From Pedococcus sp. 5OH_020 (GTDB lineage Bacteria > Actinomycetota > Actinomycetes > Actinomycetales > Dermatophilaceae): a stretch of DNA of 64,000 nucleotides. The stretch lies in the NCBI RefSeq assembly GCF_027812955.1, contig NZ_JAPYZV010000003.1, positions 124,001 to 188,000 of the forward strand. Direction: 5' to 3'. Positions 27,180 to 36,162 of the stretch are shown here, one piece after another. Within the stretch, counting starts at the first letter, position 1. Every line of letters begins with the position of its first letter. Under the pieces are notes generated by a model, which was not told where the DNA came from, ran no database searches, and saw nothing but the letters and a program-made list of their open reading frames with translations. Both the position numbers and the translations under genes were made by a program.

Positions 27180-28172
27180 CTACACCACCCGACCCGAGCG
27201 GGTGACGGACCACCCTGCAGCGAGCAGCACCAGCAGCGCGGCCGCGGCAGCGAACCAGGAGGTGATCTCGCGCCTCTGCGTCCTCGTGGTCCAGGCCAGG
27301 TGGATGGAGCCGTACACCTTCGCGAGCGCGCCCGCGTCAGCGGCGGCGTGGTAGGAGCCCTCTGTCGTGGCCGCGATCTGCTTGAGCGCTGCCTCGTCCA
27401 GAGCGGTGGAGATCTGGAAGCCGTCCACCTGCAGCACTGTTCCGGCCGCGCTGCCGAGCCCGATGGGGTAGACGCGGACGCCGGCGGCTGACGCGAGCTG
27501 GGCGACCTCCTGCGGGTCGGGGTCCGTGGTGTTCTCGCCGTCCGACAGCAGGACGATGACCGAGGAGCCGTAGTAGCCGATCTGGGGGCCTTCGCTGTCC
27601 GGCTGCCCGGAACCGCCCTCAAGCGTGAGGGGCTTCCCCGCGATGGCGCTGAGCGCCGTGACGAGGCCGCGGCCGAGCGCCGTTCCGCCCTGGGGGGCCA
27701 GCCGGTCGATGGCGGCCAGCACCGGTCCCCGCTCCGTCGTCGGCTGCTGTGCTACCACGGCACTGTCCCCGAAGGCGACGACGCCGAGGCGGATCGAGCT
27801 CGGCTGTCGCAGGACGAAGGCCCGGGCCGCCTTCTTCGCCGCCTCGAGCCGGGTGGGCGCGAGGTCCTTGGCGGCCATGCTCGTCGAGACGTCGAACGCG
27901 AGGATGACGGTTCCCTCCCGTCGCGGTTCGGCGACCGACGCGGAGGGCCGGCCCAGGGCCACCAGGAGCACTGTCAGCGCCGCAAGCAGCAGGAGCGGTC
28001 CTGCGTGGGAGAGCCGGCCGGCTGCCGCAGGTCGGACGGACGCGGGGACCAGGCCCAGGGCCGCGAGCTCGGCACGACGCCGGGCGCGCCGACGTAGGTC
28101 CCTGCGGTAGGCGAGGACCAGGAGCGGCACTGCAGCAAGGGTGACGAGCATCCACGGCCAGGCGAAGGTCAT
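27180..28172 (-). CDS. von Willebrand factor A domain membrane protein (BatA-like)
   Basis: Protein of 330 residues: N-terminal membrane helices (WPWMLVTLAAVPLLVLAY and AGPLLLLAALTVLLVAL), VWA domain with metal motif DVSTSM, PQGGTALGRGL, and VLLSDGENT, and a C-terminal helix (SWFAAAAALLVLLAAGWSV). Paralogue of the next gene, sharing the tail-anchored layout. ATG 28172 overlaps the DUF58 stop by 4 bases, so the cluster is translationally coupled. Confidence 0.88.
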   Translation of the reverse strand: MTFAWPWMLVTLAAVPLLVLAYRRDLRRRARRRAELAALGLVPASVRPAAAGRLSHAGPLLLLAALTVLLVALGRPSASVAEPRREGTVILAFDVSTSMAAKDLAPTRLEAAKKAARAFVLRQPSSIRLGVVAFGDSAVVAQQPTTERGPVLAAIDRLAPQGGTALGRGLVTALSAIAGKPLTLEGGSGQPDSEGPQIGYYGSSVIVLLSDGENTTDPDPQEVAQLASAAGVRVYPIGLGSAAGTVLQVDGFQISTALDEAALKQIAATTEGSYHAAADAGALAKVYGSIHLAWTTRTQRREITSWFAAAAALLVLLAAGWSVTRSGRVV

Positions 28173-29083
28173 CGGCGCCTCCGACGCCGAAGCTCGGAGA
28201 TGCGGGCGAGCGCACGGACCAGGTCGTCGTCCGTGGACACCGTGTGGACCTCAGTGCCGGACCTGCGGCACGCCTGGACCAGCTGGTTCTGTCGCTCCTG
28301 CGCGGCCTCCTTGAGTCTGCGACGGAAGACGGCGTCGTCGCTGTCGACGAAGATCTGCTCGCCGGTCTCGGCGTCCTCGACATAGATCATTCCGACGGCC
28401 GGGAGCTCGGACTCCCGCGGGTCGAGGACCTGGATCGCCACGACGTCGTGGCGGCGGGTCAGCAGGGCGAGCGGTCTCTCCCAGCCCGGCACGGTGATGA
28501 AGTCGGAGACGATGACGACGAGGCAGCGTCGCCTGGCCACTCCCAGCGCGGCCCTCAGGAGCACGCCGAGGTCCGTGGTGGTGCGTCGGGCGTCCTTGGC
28601 CGGCGGCCGCAGCAGCGCCTGCGCGATCCGGAGCACGTGCCTGCGTCCCTGTCCGGGCGGGATGGTCTGGACCGAGCCGTCGAAGAGCACCGCACCCACG
28701 CGGTTGCCGCCCCGGACGAGGATGTGCGCGAGCGTCGTCGCGACCTCCGCGAGGACCCAGGACTTCTGCCGGTCCACCGGCCCGAACCCCATCGAGGCGG
28801 AGCGGTCCAGGAGCAGCCAGGCCGTCACCTCCCGGTCCTCGACGTACTCGCGCACGTACGCCGTGTCCATCCGGGCGGTCACGTTCCAGTCGATGTGCCG
28901 CAGGTCGTCGCCGGGCTCGTACTCGCGCAGGTCGGTGAAGTCGACGCCGGCGCCTCGGAAGAGCGTCCGGTAGTCGCCTTGGAGCAGTCCGTCCAGGCGT
29001 CGCACGACCCGCCACTCGAGCCGTCGCAGGAGGCTCTCCGGGGTCAGCGTGGGGTGCTGGCTCAGCGTGGGCTGCTGGTCCAC
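28169..29083 (-). CDS. DUF58 domain protein
   Basis: Protein of 304 residues with the DUF58 hallmark region LRRLEWRVVRRLDGLLQGDYRTLF (in part), FTDLREYEPGDDLRHIDW, YVREYVEDREVTAWLLLDRSASMGFG and a vWA-like C-terminal fold (CLVVIVSDFITVPGWERPLA). The DRSAS sequence preserves an MIDAS-like DxSxS motif. DUF58 proteins accompany MoxR ATPases and VWA membrane proteins; the exact activity is unknown. The GTG start overlaps the MoxR gene end by 22 bases. Confidence 0.88.
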   Translation of the reverse strand: MDQQPTLSQHPTLTPESLLRRLEWRVVRRLDGLLQGDYRTLFRGAGVDFTDLREYEPGDDLRHIDWNVTARMDTAYVREYVEDREVTAWLLLDRSASMGFGPVDRQKSWVLAEVATTLAHILVRGGNRVGAVLFDGSVQTIPPGQGRRHVLRIAQALLRPPAKDARRTTTDLGVLLRAALGVARRRCLVVIVSDFITVPGWERPLALLTRRHDVVAIQVLDPRESELPAVGMIYVEDAETGEQIFVDSDDAVFRRRLKEAAQERQNQLVQACRRSGTEVHTVSTDDDLVRALARISELRRRRRR

Positions 29084-30096
29084 GGGGCCTCGCTCTGCTG
29101 GGCCCGACGCTCGCGCAGCGGTACGTCGGGCATCGTCACGGCTTCCACGACCGGACCGAGCACGCCGTCGGCGTCGACGCCCTCCGCGAGCGCCTCGTAG
29201 GACAGGACCAGCCTGTGCCGCATCACATCGAGCGCCAGGTCGCGGATGTCCTGCGGACGGGCGAAGTCGCGGCCGCGCAGGAACGCCAGGGCCTTCCCCG
29301 CGAGGACGAGGTTGATCGAGGCTCTGGGGCTCGCGCCGAAGGTGACGAAGCGCGCGAGGTCGGGCAGCCCGGCCGAGCCCGGCTGGCGCGTGGCGCCTGC
29401 CAGCCGGACGGCGTACTCGATCACCGCGGGGTCGACGTAGACCCCGTCCGCCTTCCTCTGCAGCTGCACCAGCTGCTCCGGGTCGAGCACCCGCTGGGTG
29501 GCCTCGAGGGGCGTCGTCATGCGTTCCACGACGACGTACTCCTCCGAGGGCGTCGGATACCCGACCAGCGTCTTGAGCATGAAGCGGTCCACCTGCGCCT
29601 CCGGCAGCGCGTAGGTGCCCTCAGACTCGATGGGGTTCTGCGTGGCCATCACGAGGAACGGCTCGGGGGCGCGGAACGTCTCGCGTCCGATGGTGACCTG
29701 TCGCTCCTGCATGACCTCGAGCAGGGCGCTCTGCACCTTGGCGGGAGCCCGGTTGATCTCGTCCGCCAGCACGAGGTTCGCGAAGACGGGGCCCAGCGAC
29801 ACCTGGAACTCGCCGTCCCGCTGGTTGTAGATCCTCGTGCCGATCACGTCGGCCGGCACGAGGTCCGGCGTGAACTGGATCCGCTGGAACTGGCCACCGA
29901 TGGCCTGCGCCAGCGTCTTGACCGCCATGGTCTTGGCCAGCCCCGGCACTCCTTCCACGAGCAGGTGGCCGCGCGCGAGCAGGGCGACGAGCATCCGCTC
30001 GAGCAGCACGTCCTGGCCGACGATCGTCTTCTTGACCTCGTAGAGTGCCTGTTCCAAGGGGTGCTGGCGGCCCGGCTCGGGACGGTGCGGCTCCAT
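29062..30096 (-). CDS. MoxR family AAA+ ATPase
   Basis: AAA+ chaperone-like ATPase of 344 residues: KKTIVGQDVLLERMLVALL, Walker A LLVEGVPGLAKTMAVK, Walker B LVLADEINRAPAKVQ, sensor MATQNPIESEGTYALPEAQ with DRFMLK arginine region. MoxR proteins work with VWA partners encoded beside them to insert cofactors or remodel complexes. It is the first of four overlapping genes; the trypsin-like protease gene lies about 40 bases upstream. Confidence 0.93.
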   Translation of the reverse strand: MEPHRPEPGRQHPLEQALYEVKKTIVGQDVLLERMLVALLARGHLLVEGVPGLAKTMAVKTLAQAIGGQFQRIQFTPDLVPADVIGTRIYNQRDGEFQVSLGPVFANLVLADEINRAPAKVQSALLEVMQERQVTIGRETFRAPEPFLVMATQNPIESEGTYALPEAQVDRFMLKTLVGYPTPSEEYVVVERMTTPLEATQRVLDPEQLVQLQRKADGVYVDPAVIEYAVRLAGATRQPGSAGLPDLARFVTFGASPRASINLVLAGKALAFLRGRDFARPQDIRDLALDVMRHRLVLSYEALAEGVDADGVLGPVVEAVTMPDVPLRERRAQQSEAPWTSSPR

Positions 30097-30137
30097 GGGC
30101 TCTCCTTCGCGTACGACGGCTGGATGGGGACGCGCGG

Positions 30138-31085
30138 CTACTGCGGCGGGCTGCCGGCGACGCCACCGGCGGTGGCGATGGGGACGGCAAAACCGATGCC
30201 GACGAAGAAGGACTGCTCGGAGGGGTTGGCCAGGCCGGTGACGATGCCGATGACCTGGCCGTCCCGGTTCAGCAGGGGGCCACCGGAGCTGCCCGGGTTC
30301 ACCGCCGCGTCGAACTGGATGAGGCCCTTGAGGGTCCGGCCGGCTTCGACCCGTACGGACCGGTCGAGAGCCGAGACGACACCCGCGGTGAGTGACTGGG
30401 CCAGCCCTAGCGGGTGGCCGAGGGCGAAGACCGGATCGCCGACCCGCGCTCCACCGCCCAGTACGGCCGGCACCACCACCTGCGGAAGGGTGGCGGGCGT
30501 CAGGACTGCGATGTCGCTGTCGCGCTCCTGCTTTGCGACGGTGGCGGAGGACTCGGTGCCGTCGGCGAAGGTCACGCGAATGGTGCTCGCGCCGTCGACG
30601 ACGTGCAGCGCCGTAAGCACGTCGCCCTTGGCGCTGACGACCACCCCGGCCCCCGTGCCACGCTGGTCACCGGCACTGCTGGTGCGCTGCGTCACCACGG
30701 TCACCAGCGACGGCTGTGCGGTCTTGAAGGCCACCGCCGCGTCAGGAGGTGCCTGCCTGGCGTCCTTCTTCGCTTGGTCGAGCCCCTGCTGGACCGAGCG
30801 GTTGACGTCGGCGGCGGTCACCGGCGGCGTGCCCGGAGCGCGGGTCAGCACCACGGCCGCGAGCGCGAGTGCCAGCAGAGCCCCCACCGCTGGGACCAGC
30901 CATCGTGCGGGGGGCCGGCGTCGAGGTCGTGCGGGGGGCCGGCGTCGAGGTGCGGGCGACGCATCGCCGAGGTCCGCGTCGTCCGCCCCCGGCGGTGCGT
31001 CGACGACCGTACGAGCGGCCAGGCGGTCCACCTTTGCGAGCGTACGTCCGATCGGCAGACAGCGAAACGCGAGATCCGCATTCAC
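30138..31085 (-). CDS. membrane-anchored trypsin-like (S1C/HtrA-type) serine protease without PDZ
   Basis: Protein of 315 residues. A cytoplasmic, Arg/Pro-rich N-terminus (about 90 residues) leads to one membrane helix (WLVPAVGALLALALAAVVL), then an extracellular chymotrypsin-fold protease. The triad is visible: His in TALHVVDGA, Asp in RDSDIAVL and Ser in FDAAVNPGSSGGPLL. No PDZ domain follows. GTG 31085 (VNADLAFRC) is the best start; the longer frame upstream is open but lacks coding character. Located just before moxR on the same strand. Confidence 0.85.
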   Translation of the reverse strand: MNADLAFRCLPIGRTLAKVDRLAARTVVDAPPGADDADLGDASPAPRRRPPARPRRRPPARWLVPAVGALLALALAAVVLTRAPGTPPVTAADVNRSVQQGLDQAKKDARQAPPDAAVAFKTAQPSLVTVVTQRTSSAGDQRGTGAGVVVSAKGDVLTALHVVDGASTIRVTFADGTESSATVAKQERDSDIAVLTPATLPQVVVPAVLGGGARVGDPVFALGHPLGLAQSLTAGVVSALDRSVRVEAGRTLKGLIQFDAAVNPGSSGGPLLNRDGQVIGIVTGLANPSEQSFFVGIGFAVPIATAGGVAGSPPQ

Positions 31086-31132
31086 CGAGAACTCCCAGGA
31101 ACCCGCCCGGCACCGGTCGTAGATTGACGGCC

Positions 31133-32473
31133 ATGCACAACACGGACGCCGGTGTGGAAGGGAACGACGTCGCGGCGGCGGGCCAGGTCTTCGCAGCGGA
31201 CAGGGTCGTCGCAACCGTCGAGGAGCTACGGACGCTCCAGCTGGACCGGATGCGCTGGAGTCTCGGGCACGCGTACGACAATGTGCCGCACTATCGAACG
31301 GCTTTCGACTCCGCGGGTGTCCGGGTGGAGGACCTGCGCGAGCTCGCGGACCTCGCCCGGTTCCCTTTCACCACCAAGGCGGACCTGCGGGAGAGCTACC
31401 CCTTCGGGATGTTCGCCGTGCCACGCGAGGAGGTCGTCCGCATCCACGCCTCGAGCGGGACGACGGGAAAGCCCACGGTCGTGGGATACACCCGCGATGA
31501 CATCGACATGTGGGCGACCGTCATGGCGCGCTCCATCCACGCGGCCGGGGGGCGCCGCGGCGACCTGCTGCACGTGGTCTACGGCTATGGCCTGTTCACC
31601 GGCGGCCTCGGCGCGCACTACGGCGCCGAGCGCCTCGGCTGCACTGTGGTACCTGTGAGCGGAGGGATGACGGCGCGCCAGGTCCAGCTCATCCAGGACT
31701 TCCGGCCGCGGGTCATCATGGTGACGCCGTCCTACTTCCTGGCCATCCTCGACGAGATGGAGGCGCAGGGCGTCGACCCCAAGGAGACCCCCCTCGAGAT
31801 CGGCATCTTCGGGGCCGAGCCCTGGACCGAGCCGATGAGGCAGGAGGTGCAGCGCCGCAGCAACATCCGGGCCGTCGACATCTACGGGCTGTCCGAGGTG
31901 ATCGGGCCCGGGGTGTCCCAGGAGTCCGGGGACACCCAGGACGGGCTGCACCTATGGGAGGACCACTTCTACCCCGAGGTCGTCGACCCGATCACCGGCG
32001 AGGTGCTCCCCGACGGCCAGGAGGGCGAGCTCGTGCTCACGTCCCTCACCAAGCAGGCCCTGCCGGTCGTGCGGTACCGGACGAGGGACCTCACGACCCT
32101 GCAGCCTGGGACGGCGTACCCGCAGTTCCGCCGGATGGCGAAGATCACCGGCCGCAGCGACGACATGATGATCGTCCGGGGCGTCAACGTGTTTCCATCA
32201 CAGATCGAGGAGCACCTGCTCGCCGTCGAGGGGCTGGCCCCGCACTACCTCTGCGTGCTCACCCGCCCGGGCCGGATGGACGAGCTGACGGTGCAGGTCG
32301 AGGCGGCTTCGGCCCACGCCGGCGAGGCCGAGCGCGCGGCGATGGCCATGAAGCTGCGTGGGCGGGTCAAGGAGAGGGTCGGGGTGACGATCGAGGTGGA
32401 GGTCGTTGCTCCGCACAGCCTCGAGCGCTCACTCGGCAAGGCCAAGCGGATCAGCGACCAGCGGCCCCGCTGA
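31133..32473 (+). CDS. paaK: phenylacetate-CoA ligase-type AMP-forming ligase
   Basis: Activates an aromatic acid, typically phenylacetate, to its CoA thioester. The 446-residue protein has the AMP-binding motif HASSGTTGKPTVVGYT, YGYGLFTGGLGAHYG, VDIYGLSEVIGPG, YRTRDLT and the hinge/C-terminal KITGRSDDMMIVRGVNVFPSQIEE, all typical of PaaK. ATG 31133. No other paa gene is nearby, so the substrate could differ and the rest of the pathway must be elsewhere. Divergent from the protease gene. Confidence 0.9.
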   Translation: MHNTDAGVEGNDVAAAGQVFAADRVVATVEELRTLQLDRMRWSLGHAYDNVPHYRTAFDSAGVRVEDLRELADLARFPFTTKADLRESYPFGMFAVPREEVVRIHASSGTTGKPTVVGYTRDDIDMWATVMARSIHAAGGRRGDLLHVVYGYGLFTGGLGAHYGAERLGCTVVPVSGGMTARQVQLIQDFRPRVIMVTPSYFLAILDEMEAQGVDPKETPLEIGIFGAEPWTEPMRQEVQRRSNIRAVDIYGLSEVIGPGVSQESGDTQDGLHLWEDHFYPEVVDPITGEVLPDGQEGELVLTSLTKQALPVVRYRTRDLTTLQPGTAYPQFRRMAKITGRSDDMMIVRGVNVFPSQIEEHLLAVEGLAPHYLCVLTRPGRMDELTVQVEAASAHAGEAERAAMAMKLRGRVKERVGVTIEVEVVAPHSLERSLGKAKRISDQRPR

Positions 32474-32537
32474 AGGGCTCCGCCTCCCTTGTTCGCTGTC
32501 AGCGGACGCCTGGGCCTTCCGCCGGACTTGCAAGCGA

Positions 32538-32551
32538 GTAATCATCATTAC
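32538..32551 (+). promoter_or_regulatory. palindrome abutting a start codon; possible operator and leaderless promoter
   Basis: GTAAT-CATC-ATTAC (32538-32551) ends at the base before ATG 32552. It includes a TAATCA -10-like element at a distance that would start the transcript at or near the ATG. An autorepressor site is a reasonable guess given the RHH-like C-terminus of the encoded protein. Confidence 0.4.
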
Positions 32552-33064
32552 ATGACTACACGGACAACAGCGGAGGCGTGGCTGGCCGGTCGCCTCCCCA
32601 CTGACTGGTTCACCGGCCCCGTCGAGGTCACCCGTGACCGCGACGAGCTGCTCATCATGGGCACTCTCGCCGAGCCGGAGCTGGAGGGGGACGCCGACGA
32701 CACCGAGCGCACGATCGCGGCGCGCGGTCGCGCGAAGTCCTTCCGCGAGGAGACCCGGGAGCGGCGGATCGAGATCGCCAGGGAGCTGGAGCACCTCAGC
32801 GGCAAGAAGGTGAGCTGGGGCGTGCGCGTGGGTCCGACGGAGGTCCTCTTCACCCATCTCGCCGCTCCGGTCATGACCCGCCTGCGCCAGCCGGAGCGCC
32901 GGGTGCTGGACACCCTCGTCGAGGCCGGCGTGGCCAAGTCCCGCTCCGAAGCGCTCGCCTGGTGTGTCCGCCTGGTCGGGGAGAAGTCGGACAGCTGGCT
33001 CGCGGAGCTGCGGCAGGCGATGGAGCAGGTGGACGAGGTCCGCAAGAAGGGGCCGGGCGCCTGA
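32552..33064 (+). CDS. conserved hypothetical protein with possible RHH-like C-terminal part
   Basis: Protein of 170 residues, highly charged. A middle helical section (RGRAKSFREETRERRIEIAREL) is followed by GKKVSWGVRVGPTEVLFTHLAAPV, then LRQPERRVLDTLVEAGVAKSRSEALAWCVRLVGE. That last stretch looks like the ribbon-helix-helix pattern seen in small regulators and antitoxins. No toxin gene is adjacent, so a toxin-antitoxin reading is not supported. ATG 32552 directly follows a palindrome, which suggests leaderless translation; the longer frame from 32489 crosses that palindrome. Confidence 0.65.
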   Translation: MTTRTTAEAWLAGRLPTDWFTGPVEVTRDRDELLIMGTLAEPELEGDADDTERTIAARGRAKSFREETRERRIEIARELEHLSGKKVSWGVRVGPTEVLFTHLAAPVMTRLRQPERRVLDTLVEAGVAKSRSEALAWCVRLVGEKSDSWLAELRQAMEQVDEVRKKGPGA

Positions 33065-33285
33065 GGCCGACCGGAGGCGCGTGACGCCACCGCGACGTGG
33101 GTATGCCTGGGGTGAGGGCGCTCCTGTCCGCTCAGGGCGAACATGAGCGCACTCGGCTCAGGGCGGGGAACAGGGCGCGCACCCCCCGCGTTCCTTCCCA
33201 CGAGTCGTGTAACGGGTCCGGATAGCGTCCCGATCGGGTATCGGTCGGCGGAAGGCGTACTCCGGCGTCGTACAGCACGGATAGC

Positions 33286-33302
33286 ATCGAGATGATCTCG
33301 AT
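33286..33302 (+). promoter_or_regulatory. palindrome just upstream of the clpC ribosome binding site
   Basis: ATCGAGAT-G-ATCTCGAT is a perfect 8-base inverted repeat 17 bases before ATG 33320, next to AGGAG (33308-33312). A TAGCAT -10-like hexamer overlaps its left side (33282-33287). It could be a repressor site or an mRNA hairpin near the ribosome binding site. Confidence 0.45.
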
Positions 33303-33319
33303 TAGGCAGGAGCAGAGAG

Positions 33320-35833
33320 ATGTTTGAACGGTTCACCGACCGAGCCCGTCGGGTGGTCGTGCTTGCGCAGGAGGAAGCGCGCATGCTCAACCACAACTAC
33401 ATCGGCACGGAGCACATCCTGCTCGGCCTCATCCACGAGGGTGAAGGCGTCGCCTCCAAGGCTCTGGAGAGCCTCGGGATCTCGCTGGAGTCAGTCCGCG
33501 AGCAGGTTCAGGAGATCATCGGCCAGGGCCAGCAGGCGCCCAGCGGCCACATTCCCTTCACGCCCCGGGCGAAGAAGGTCCTCGAGCTCAGCCTGCGCGA
33601 AGCGCTGCAGCTGGGCCACAACTACATCGGCACCGAGCACATCCTGCTCGGCCTGATCCGCGAGGGGGAGGGCGTCGCAGCCCAGGTCCTCGTGAAGCTC
33701 GGGGCCGACCTCAACCGCGTGCGCCAGCAGGTGATCCAGCTGATCTCCGGCTACCAGGGCAAGGAGGGCCAGTCCTCCGGTGTCGGCGCCGGGACGCAGC
33801 AGGAGGGCACCCCGGCCGGGTCGCTCGTCCTGGACCAGTTCGGCCGGAACCTGACGATGGCGGCCCGCGAGGGCAAGCTCGACCCCGTCATCGGCAGGGA
33901 GAAGGAGATCGAGCGGGTCATGCAGGTGCTGTCCCGCCGCACGAAGAACAACCCCGTGCTGATCGGTGAGCCCGGCGTGGGTAAGACGGCCGTGGTCGAG
34001 GGCCTCGCACAGGACATCGTCAAGGGCGAGGTCCCGGAGACGCTGAAGGACAAGCAGCTCTACACCCTCGACCTCGGCGCGCTCGTGGCCGGGAGCCGCT
34101 ACCGCGGCGACTTCGAGGAGCGGCTGAAGAAGGTGCTCAAGGAGATCCGCACACGTGGCGACATCATCCTGTTCATCGACGAGATCCACACGCTCGTCGG
34201 TGCCGGGGCGGCCGAGGGTGCCATCGACGCCGCGAGCATTCTGAAGCCCATGCTGGCCCGTGGTGAGCTTCAGACCATCGGTGCCACCACGCTCGACGAG
34301 TACCGCAAGCACATCGAGAAGGACTCCGCCCTCGAGCGGCGCTTCCAGCCCATCCAGGTGGCAGAGCCGACGCTCAGCCACGCCATCGAGATCCTCAAGG
34401 GCCTGCGCGACCGGTACGAGGCGCACCACCGCGTCTCGATCACCGACGCTGCGCTGGTGAGCGCGGCGAACCTCGCCGACCGGTACATCAACGACCGCTT
34501 CCTGCCAGACAAGGCCATCGACCTCATCGACGAGGCCGGCGCACGCTTGCGCATCCGCCGGATGACGGCGCCGCCGGACCTGCGCGAGTTCGACGACAAG
34601 ATCGCGGCCGTGCGGCTTGAGAAGGAGTCGGCCATCGACGGCCAGGACTTCGAGAAGGCCGCTCACCTGCGCGACGACGAGAAGAAGCTGCTCGCCCGCA
34701 AGGCCGAGCGGGAGTCGCAGTGGAAGTCCGGCGACATGGACGTCGTGGCCGAGGTGGACGAGGAGCTGATCGCCGAGGTGCTCGCCGCCTCGACGGGCAT
34801 CCCGGTGTTCAAGCTGACCGAGGAGGAGTCCAGCAGACTGCTCCACATGGAGGACGAGCTGCACAAGCGGATCGTCGGCATGGACGACGCCATCAAGGCG
34901 CTGTCGCAGGCGATCCGGCGTACCCGCGCCGGCCTGAAGGACCCGCGCCGTCCGGGTGGCTCCTTCATCTTCGCCGGTCCGACCGGTGTCGGTAAGACCG
35001 AGCTGGCCAAGACGCTGGCCGAGTTCCTCTTCGGTGACGAGGACAGCCTGATCCAGCTGGACATGTCCGAGTTCTCCGAGAAGCACACCGTGTCGCGGCT
35101 GTTCGGTTCGCCCCCCGGCTACGTCGGGTACGAGGAGGGTGGCCAGCTCACCGAGAAGGTGCGCCGCAAGCCGTTCTCGGTGGTGTTGTTCGACGAGGTG
35201 GAGAAGGCGCACCCCGACATCTTCAACACACTGCTGCAGGTGCTCGAGGACGGCCGTCTCACCGACTCGCAGGGTCGGATGGTCGACTTCAAGAACACCG
35301 TGATCATCATGACGACCAACCTCGGAACGCGGGACATCTCCAGGGGCTCGCTCGGCTTCTCGGCCGGCGCGGACACCCGCAGCGACTATGAGCGGATGAA
35401 GAACAAGGTGACGGACGAGCTCAAGCAGCACTTCCGGCCCGAGTTCCTCAACCGTGTCGACGACACGATCGTCTTCCCCCAGCTCACGCAGGAGGAGATC
35501 GTGGCCATCGTCGACCTGGAGATCGCCAAGCTGGACAAGCGGCTCAAGGACAAGGACATGGGCATCGAGCTCACCATCGAGGCCAAGAACGCCCTGGCCA
35601 AGAAGGGCTACGACCCGGTCCTCGGCGCTCGTCCGCTGCGCCGGACGATCCAGCGCGAGATCGAGGACGTCCTGTCCGAGAAGATCCTGTACGGCGAGCT
35701 GAAGGCCGGCGAGCTCGTGCTCGTCAACTCCGACGGCGAGGGCAAGTCGTCGACGTTCACGTTCACCGGCACCCCTCACCCGGGCAGCATCGAGCTTCCC
35801 GTCGTGGAGACGGTGGGCGACTCGGCAGAGTGA
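33320..35833 (+). CDS. clpC: ATP-dependent Clp protease ATPase subunit ClpC
   Basis: Hexameric Hsp100 unfoldase that feeds ClpP; target of several antimycobacterial peptides. The 837 residues comprise: N-domain ([21 protein letters not shown], two repeats), AAA-1 with [16 protein letters not shown] and [17 protein letters not shown], an M-domain coiled coil with UVR-like segment ([21 protein letters not shown]), AAA-2 with [19 protein letters not shown] and [13 protein letters not shown], and the C-terminal domain. Length and motifs match ClpC1. A 14-base-pair terminator follows 50 bases later. Very high sequence conservation is expected. Confidence 0.97.
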   Translation: MFERFTDRARRVVVLAQEEARMLNHNYIGTEHILLGLIHEGEGVASKALESLGISLESVREQVQEIIGQGQQAPSGHIPFTPRAKKVLELSLREALQLGHNYIGTEHILLGLIREGEGVAAQVLVKLGADLNRVRQQVIQLISGYQGKEGQSSGVGAGTQQEGTPAGSLVLDQFGRNLTMAAREGKLDPVIGREKEIERVMQVLSRRTKNNPVLIGEPGVGKTAVVEGLAQDIVKGEVPETLKDKQLYTLDLGALVAGSRYRGDFEERLKKVLKEIRTRGDIILFIDEIHTLVGAGAAEGAIDAASILKPMLARGELQTIGATTLDEYRKHIEKDSALERRFQPIQVAEPTLSHAIEILKGLRDRYEAHHRVSITDAALVSAANLADRYINDRFLPDKAIDLIDEAGARLRIRRMTAPPDLREFDDKIAAVRLEKESAIDGQDFEKAAHLRDDEKKLLARKAERESQWKSGDMDVVAEVDEELIAEVLAASTGIPVFKLTEEESSRLLHMEDELHKRIVGMDDAIKALSQAIRRTRAGLKDPRRPGGSFIFAGPTGVGKTELAKTLAEFLFGDEDSLIQLDMSEFSEKHTVSRLFGSPPGYVGYEEGGQLTEKVRRKPFSVVLFDEVEKAHPDIFNTLLQVLEDGRLTDSQGRMVDFKNTVIIMTTNLGTRDISRGSLGFSAGADTRSDYERMKNKVTDELKQHFRPEFLNRVDDTIVFPQLTQEEIVAIVDLEIAKLDKRLKDKDMGIELTIEAKNALAKKGYDPVLGARPLRRTIQREIEDVLSEKILYGELKAGELVLVNSDGEGKSSTFTFTGTPHPGSIELPVVETVGDSAE

Positions 35834-35882
35834 CCGGCGGGCTGGGCCGCGCCTGACCTCGCGGTCCACCTCGTCCCAGGAT

Positions 35883-35916
35883 CGAAGGGAGGCACCCCAT
35901 CCGGTGCCTCCCTTCG
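35883..35916 (+). terminator. clpC terminator hairpin
   Basis: Arms CGAAGGGAGGCACC (35883-35896) and GGTGCCTCCCTTCG (35903-35916) form a perfect 14-base stem with a six-base loop, followed by TCGTCTCG. Located 50 bases past the clpC stop. Confidence 0.85.
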
Positions 35917-35930
35917 TCGTCTCGCGGGCG

Positions 35931-36050
35931 GCACCGTGACGGGCCGCACCGTGACGGGCCGCACCGTGACGAGGGGCACCGTGACGAGGGGCACCGTGAC
36001 GAGGGGCACCGTGACGAGGGGCACCGTGACGGGCGGGCAGCGTGACTGGG
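35931..36050. repeat. 15-base tandem repeat (minisatellite)
   Basis: Seven contiguous units of GCACCGTGACGNGSS at 35931, 35946, 35961, 35976, 35991, 36006 and 36021, plus a decayed eighth (36036-36050). Units 3 to 6 are identical (ending GAGGG); units 1 and 2 are identical (ending GGGCC), which points to recent local duplication. It lies between the clpC terminator and the LCP gene. Confidence 0.92.
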
Positions 36051-36162
36051 GGACCGGTCACGAGCGCACCGTGGCAGGGGAGCGGGGCTGTGGGGCGAAC
36101 GGGGCACACCGGGACCACGTGGCGCCACGGCCAGGGGCGTGCGGCGCCGTACCCTTGGGGCC

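Larger units (their letters stand above)
35834..36162. other. 329-base gap after clpC: terminator plus minisatellite
   Basis: The gap contains the clpC terminator (35883-35916), a 15-base tandem repeat (35931-36050) and about 110 bases of GC-rich sequence before the LCP gene. Open frames through the repeat give only low-complexity translations and lack support as genes. Confidence 0.7.

Noticed and set aside
32552-33064. Antitoxin gene of a toxin-antitoxin pair
   Set aside because: No small toxin-like gene adjoins it; paaK is upstream and clpC downstream, so the RHH resemblance alone is insufficient.
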